Below, piece after piece: positions 61,698 to 64,000 of a DNA stretch of 64,000 bases. The stretch lies in the NCBI RefSeq assembly GCF_000426645.1, contig NZ_AUFT01000007.1, positions 248,001 through 312,000 on the forward strand. Reading direction: 5' to 3'. The translations under genes were made by a program, and so were the position numbers. Numbering within the stretch: the first letter of the stretch is position 1; each line of letters begins with the position of its first letter. Source of the stretch: Nakamurella lactea DSM 19367 (lineage in GTDB: Bacteria; Actinomycetota; Actinomycetes; Mycobacteriales; Nakamurellaceae). Below the pieces are notes generated by a model. The model made no database searches, was not told where the DNA came from, and was given only the letters and a program-made list of their open reading frames with translations.

Positions 61698-62818
61698 CGG
61701 GAGTTCCACCAGCCGTCGTCGGTCGCCGCCAACAGCCCGTCCCGGCCGCGGCCGGCCAGCCCGAAGGTGGCCAGCGAGCGGCCCTCGGCGCGGAAATCGG
61801 TACCGGTGGCCACCGAGGCGAGCTGGATGACGGCGTCAATGGTCGGGGTTGGCACGCCGATCTCCTGGCCGATGGACGACATCAGGCACAGTGCGAACGG
61901 CACATCCTCTGTCACGTACCGGCTTTCCAGGGCGTGCGGGCCGGTGCCGAAGGTGGAGTCGGCGAAAGTGGACGACTGCAGGGTGGCGTGCAGGTCGCCC
62001 AGCACCTTCGGCGCGAATCCCTGCGCGACCAGGAACTCCTCGTAGCCGCGCAGCTCGGTGAAGCCCAGGCTGCGGCGGATATCGACCAACTCGCTGTCGA
62101 TGCCGCCGATGATCCGGCACACCGCAGGGCTGGCTCCGCTGCCCCACAACAGGAACTTGCCCGGTCCGGCATCGATCGCGCCCAGGTTGCACAGGATCGG
62201 CGGCACGTGGTCGATGGCGTTGAAGTTGAGCAGGATGGTTTCCAGCACGTTCTGCACCGGCGACACGGTCGGCCACAGCCGCAGCGCGGTCTCGACAGCG
62301 GGGTTGTCCACGCTCGGGATGCCGGCGACCAGGGTGCCGCCCGACTTGCGGGACGCCGTCACCAGACCAGGTGCGCGGACCCGGGTTCCGTACGGCAGGC
62401 TGTTCAGTTCGGCCATCGCCAGGTCGACCTCGCGCCCGCTGCCGGCCAGTGCGGCGCCCAGCGCCAGGCAGCCGCCGCCCTCGCCGGCGAAGATCACCTG
62501 AGTGCCGTCCTGCGCATGCTCGGCCAGTAGCGCGGCGAAGGTGTCGTGCCCGAAGGCCGGCACGCACACCACGATGATCGCTGAGCGCCTGATCGCCGCC
62601 GCCGGATCCCGGTCCGCCCTGGCGGGAGATTCGGTGATGCCCTGCCACGGCGACTTGAGCCGGACCACGCCCGACTCGGCGATGGCATCGACATTGGCCG
62701 GGAACTGCGGCAGGTCCGAGACCACCACATCGATCCCGGCCTGGGCGAACTCGTTCGCGCAGGACAGCGCCCCGGCACCGGAGCCGAGAATCAGGACGGT
62801 ATCGGGCAGGGTGCTCAT
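61694..62818 (-). CDS. NAD/NADP octopine/nopaline dehydrogenase-family protein
   Basis: A 374-residue oxidoreductase. The N-terminal Rossmann domain starts LILGSGAGALSCANEFA, and the C-terminal helical domain carries NFNAIDHVPPILCN, matching the catalytic histidine region of opine dehydrogenases. Such enzymes oxidise or form the C-N bond between an amino acid and a keto acid or sugar. Its place in this operon suggests release of an amine and a keto acid from an opine-like substrate. Start and stop both overlap neighbours by 4 bases. Confidence 0.85.
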   Translation of the reverse strand: MSTLPDTVLILGSGAGALSCANEFAQAGIDVVVSDLPQFPANVDAIAESGVVRLKSPWQGITESPARADRDPAAAIRRSAIIVVCVPAFGHDTFAALLAEHAQDGTQVIFAGEGGGCLALGAALAGSGREVDLAMAELNSLPYGTRVRAPGLVTASRKSGGTLVAGIPSVDNPAVETALRLWPTVSPVQNVLETILLNFNAIDHVPPILCNLGAIDAGPGKFLLWGSGASPAVCRIIGGIDSELVDIRRSLGFTELRGYEEFLVAQGFAPKVLGDLHATLQSSTFADSTFGTGPHALESRYVTEDVPFALCLMSSIGQEIGVPTPTIDAVIQLASVATGTDFRAEGRSLATFGLAGRGRDGLLAATDDGWWNSR

Positions 62819-63831
62819 CGGACGATTTCCTTTGCCAGGTCAGTCAGTTGGGTGCGGTAGCCGGCGGCGTCGCTGCCGCCGACGCTGATGATCACTTCGT
62901 CGACGCCGCGTTGCTCGAGTTCGGCCAGCCCATCGGCGATCCGGCCGGCCGAGCCGGCCAGCCCGAACGCCTTGGCCATGTCGTCGGTGACCAGGGCGGC
63001 GGCTGCGGCGCGGTCGCCGGACCGCAGCGCCGTTCGGGCAAGGCCGACCTGCTCCGGATCGAGTCCGTACACGGGGATCAGCTCGTCGGCGTAGGCGCCG
63101 GCCGCCATCGTCAGGCAGCGCGGCCGCAGTCCGGCCCAGGCCCGGGTCTCGTCGCCGTCGACCTCGACGTCCAGCATCAGCGCGAGCGAGATCGATCGGC
63201 CGCTCGAGCCGGGATCGCTGGTGCCGTCGGCAATCCCGGCGGCGGCCTGGGCGGCGCCGGCTGCGACCCGGTCGCGGACGAAGTCGATGTGCGCCGCCGA
63301 GATGCCGTGGGTGATGACGCCATCGGCGATCCGGCCGGCGAGTTGCAACATCTTCGGGCCGCGCGCCGCCAGGTACACCGGGCCGTCAGCGGCCGCCCAA
63401 CGCAGTTGCGAGCCCTTGGCGCTGAACGTGTCACCGCTGACCTCGGCCCGGCCGGCGGTCAGCTCGCGGACGATCGCGGTGGCCTCCTCGGTGATCCGCA
63501 GCGGCCGCGGCGACGCGATCCCCAGCTCGCTGGCGAACTCGTACCCGCCGACGCCCAGCCCGAGGATGAACCGATCCGGTCCGATCTCCCGAAGGGTGGC
63601 GGCCAGGCTGGCCAACAGCGTGGGATGACGCAGCAGTGGCGACATCACCGCGGTGCCGAGGGTGAGGCCGTTGGTGGCCGTCATCATCAAGGCCAGCGCG
63701 GCCGCGGCCTCCCGGTGGAAGTAGTGGTCGGCGATCCAGGCGCTCTGGTAGCCGAGATCCTCGATGAGCCGGGCGGTCTCGGCCGCGTCGACGATCGACT
63801 GGGTCGGCCGGACGGTCACTCCGAGTCTCAT
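62815..63831 (-). CDS. Luciferase-like monooxygenase-family (LLM) oxidoreductase
   Basis: A 338-residue F420- or FMN-dependent oxidoreductase with the TIM-barrel fold of bacterial luciferase. RLGVTVRPTQSIVDAAETA begins the first strand; DHYFHREAAAALALMMTATN and FILGLGVGGYEFAS are typical of the F420-dependent branch. The reaction cannot be inferred alone; some FMN relatives, such as RutA, open pyrimidine rings. The ATG overlaps the stop of the molybdenum-hydroxylase FAD-subunit gene. Confidence 0.88.
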   Translation of the reverse strand: MRLGVTVRPTQSIVDAAETARLIEDLGYQSAWIADHYFHREAAAALALMMTATNGLTLGTAVMSPLLRHPTLLASLAATLREIGPDRFILGLGVGGYEFASELGIASPRPLRITEEATAIVRELTAGRAEVSGDTFSAKGSQLRWAAADGPVYLAARGPKMLQLAGRIADGVITHGISAAHIDFVRDRVAAGAAQAAAGIADGTSDPGSSGRSISLALMLDVEVDGDETRAWAGLRPRCLTMAAGAYADELIPVYGLDPEQVGLARTALRSGDRAAAAALVTDDMAKAFGLAGSAGRIADGLAELEQRGVDEVIISVGGSDAAGYRTQLTDLAKEIVR

Positions 63832-64000
63832 CGGTGGGTGCTCCTGATCTGTGCTGATGGTGTTGATGGTGTTGACGGCGGAACGTCGCCGAGTACTTCG
63901 CGCAGCAGACCGGCCGCGCAGCGACGGCGGTAGTCCGCCCCGGCCCGCAGGTCGTCGATCGGCCGGATATCCGCGGAGACCGCCGCAGCTGCCTGCGCTG
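63828..64000 (-). CDS. FAD-binding subunit of a molybdenum hydroxylase (partial, C-terminus only)
   Basis: Only the last 56 or so residues are visible, from the right edge to the stop at 63828. The sequence SADIRPIDDLRAGADYRRRC followed by LLREVL matches the C-terminus of CoxM/XdhB-like FAD subunits of carbon-monoxide dehydrogenase or xanthine dehydrogenase-type enzymes. The large molybdopterin and iron-sulfur subunits are probably to the right of the window. Its stop overlaps the LLM gene by 4 bases. Coding in this frame stays open to the edge. Confidence 0.75.
   Translation of the reverse strand, partial: AQAAAAVSADIRPIDDLRAGADYRRRCAAGLLREVLGDVPPSTPSTPSAQIRSTHR

Overview
The window reads as chromosomal DNA of a high-GC actinomycete. 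Nearly every gene has strong GC bias at third codon positions, GTG starts are common, and many genes in a run overlap by 4 bases (ATGA or GTGA). Families typical of the phylum are present: a SigE-family sigma factor, an MmyB-type regulator, a large ATP-binding LuxR regulator, a luciferase-like (F420/FMN) oxidoreductase, a GCS2-type ligase and sedolisins. The genus cannot be fixed from the sequence alone; a Nakamurella-, Microlunatus- or Propionibacteriales-like organism is a guess. No rRNA, tRNA, CRISPR array, transposase or phage gene was seen. All coding calls rest on reading frame, start context and recognisable motifs; no database search was possible.

Layout. (1) 130-5690: a minus-strand ribose/AI-2-type ABC transporter (two permeases, one double ATPase) and a SIS-domain sugar-phosphate isomerase, divergent from a SorC-family regulator with candidate operators between them; the binding protein is not in the window. 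(2) 5611-17236: mixed genes: a frame-disrupted methyltransferase, a SigE-type sigma factor with its membrane partner, an MmyB regulator facing an EmrB-type exporter, a TerD-VWA protein, RNase HI, a MerR regulator ahead of thioredoxin, a diguanylate cyclase, small enzymes and an MFS transporter. (3) 17422-23673: a LuxR-type AAA regulator divergent from a methyltransferase and an unusual alpha/beta-hydrolase-glycosyltransferase fusion. (4) 23737-34226: a SWIM-SNF2 helicase, a zinc-finger protein, a GCS2 ligase, an HTH plus Clp-N-domain pair behind a near-consensus leaderless promoter, a TadG-like/exported/lipoprotein trio, and a glutaryl-CoA-type dehydrogenase. (5) 34288-49844: a protein-scavenging region with a secreted sedolisin, a TrmB/LuxR-type regulator, an Ig-like secreted protein, a GntR regulator, a Tat-exported M14 carboxypeptidase, then threonine synthase co-transcribed with a polar amino-acid ABC transporter. 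(6) 49959-52527: an MFS transporter and a membrane protein.

(7) 52597-64000 (minus strand, continuing past the right edge) is the most interesting part. Genes running leftward, many overlapping by 4 bases, encode the FAD subunit of a molybdenum hydroxylase (partial), a luciferase-like oxidoreductase, an opine-dehydrogenase-family protein, a TrzA-type amidohydrolase, a sugar-type ABC importer without an ATPase, a cytosine-deaminase-type amidohydrolase, a rhamnonate-dehydratase-like enolase-superfamily enzyme, a D-2-hydroxyacid dehydrogenase and a third amidohydrolase. Together they look like an uptake and degradation pathway for a nitrogen-containing, possibly glycosylated or polyhydroxylated, compound. 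I do not recognise the combination.

Intergenic DNA carries several structured elements: a GTAGCGGGGTTGTCCCG repeat family at two convergent junctions, a pair of 64-base repeats, long hairpins, and palindromes at divergent promoters.
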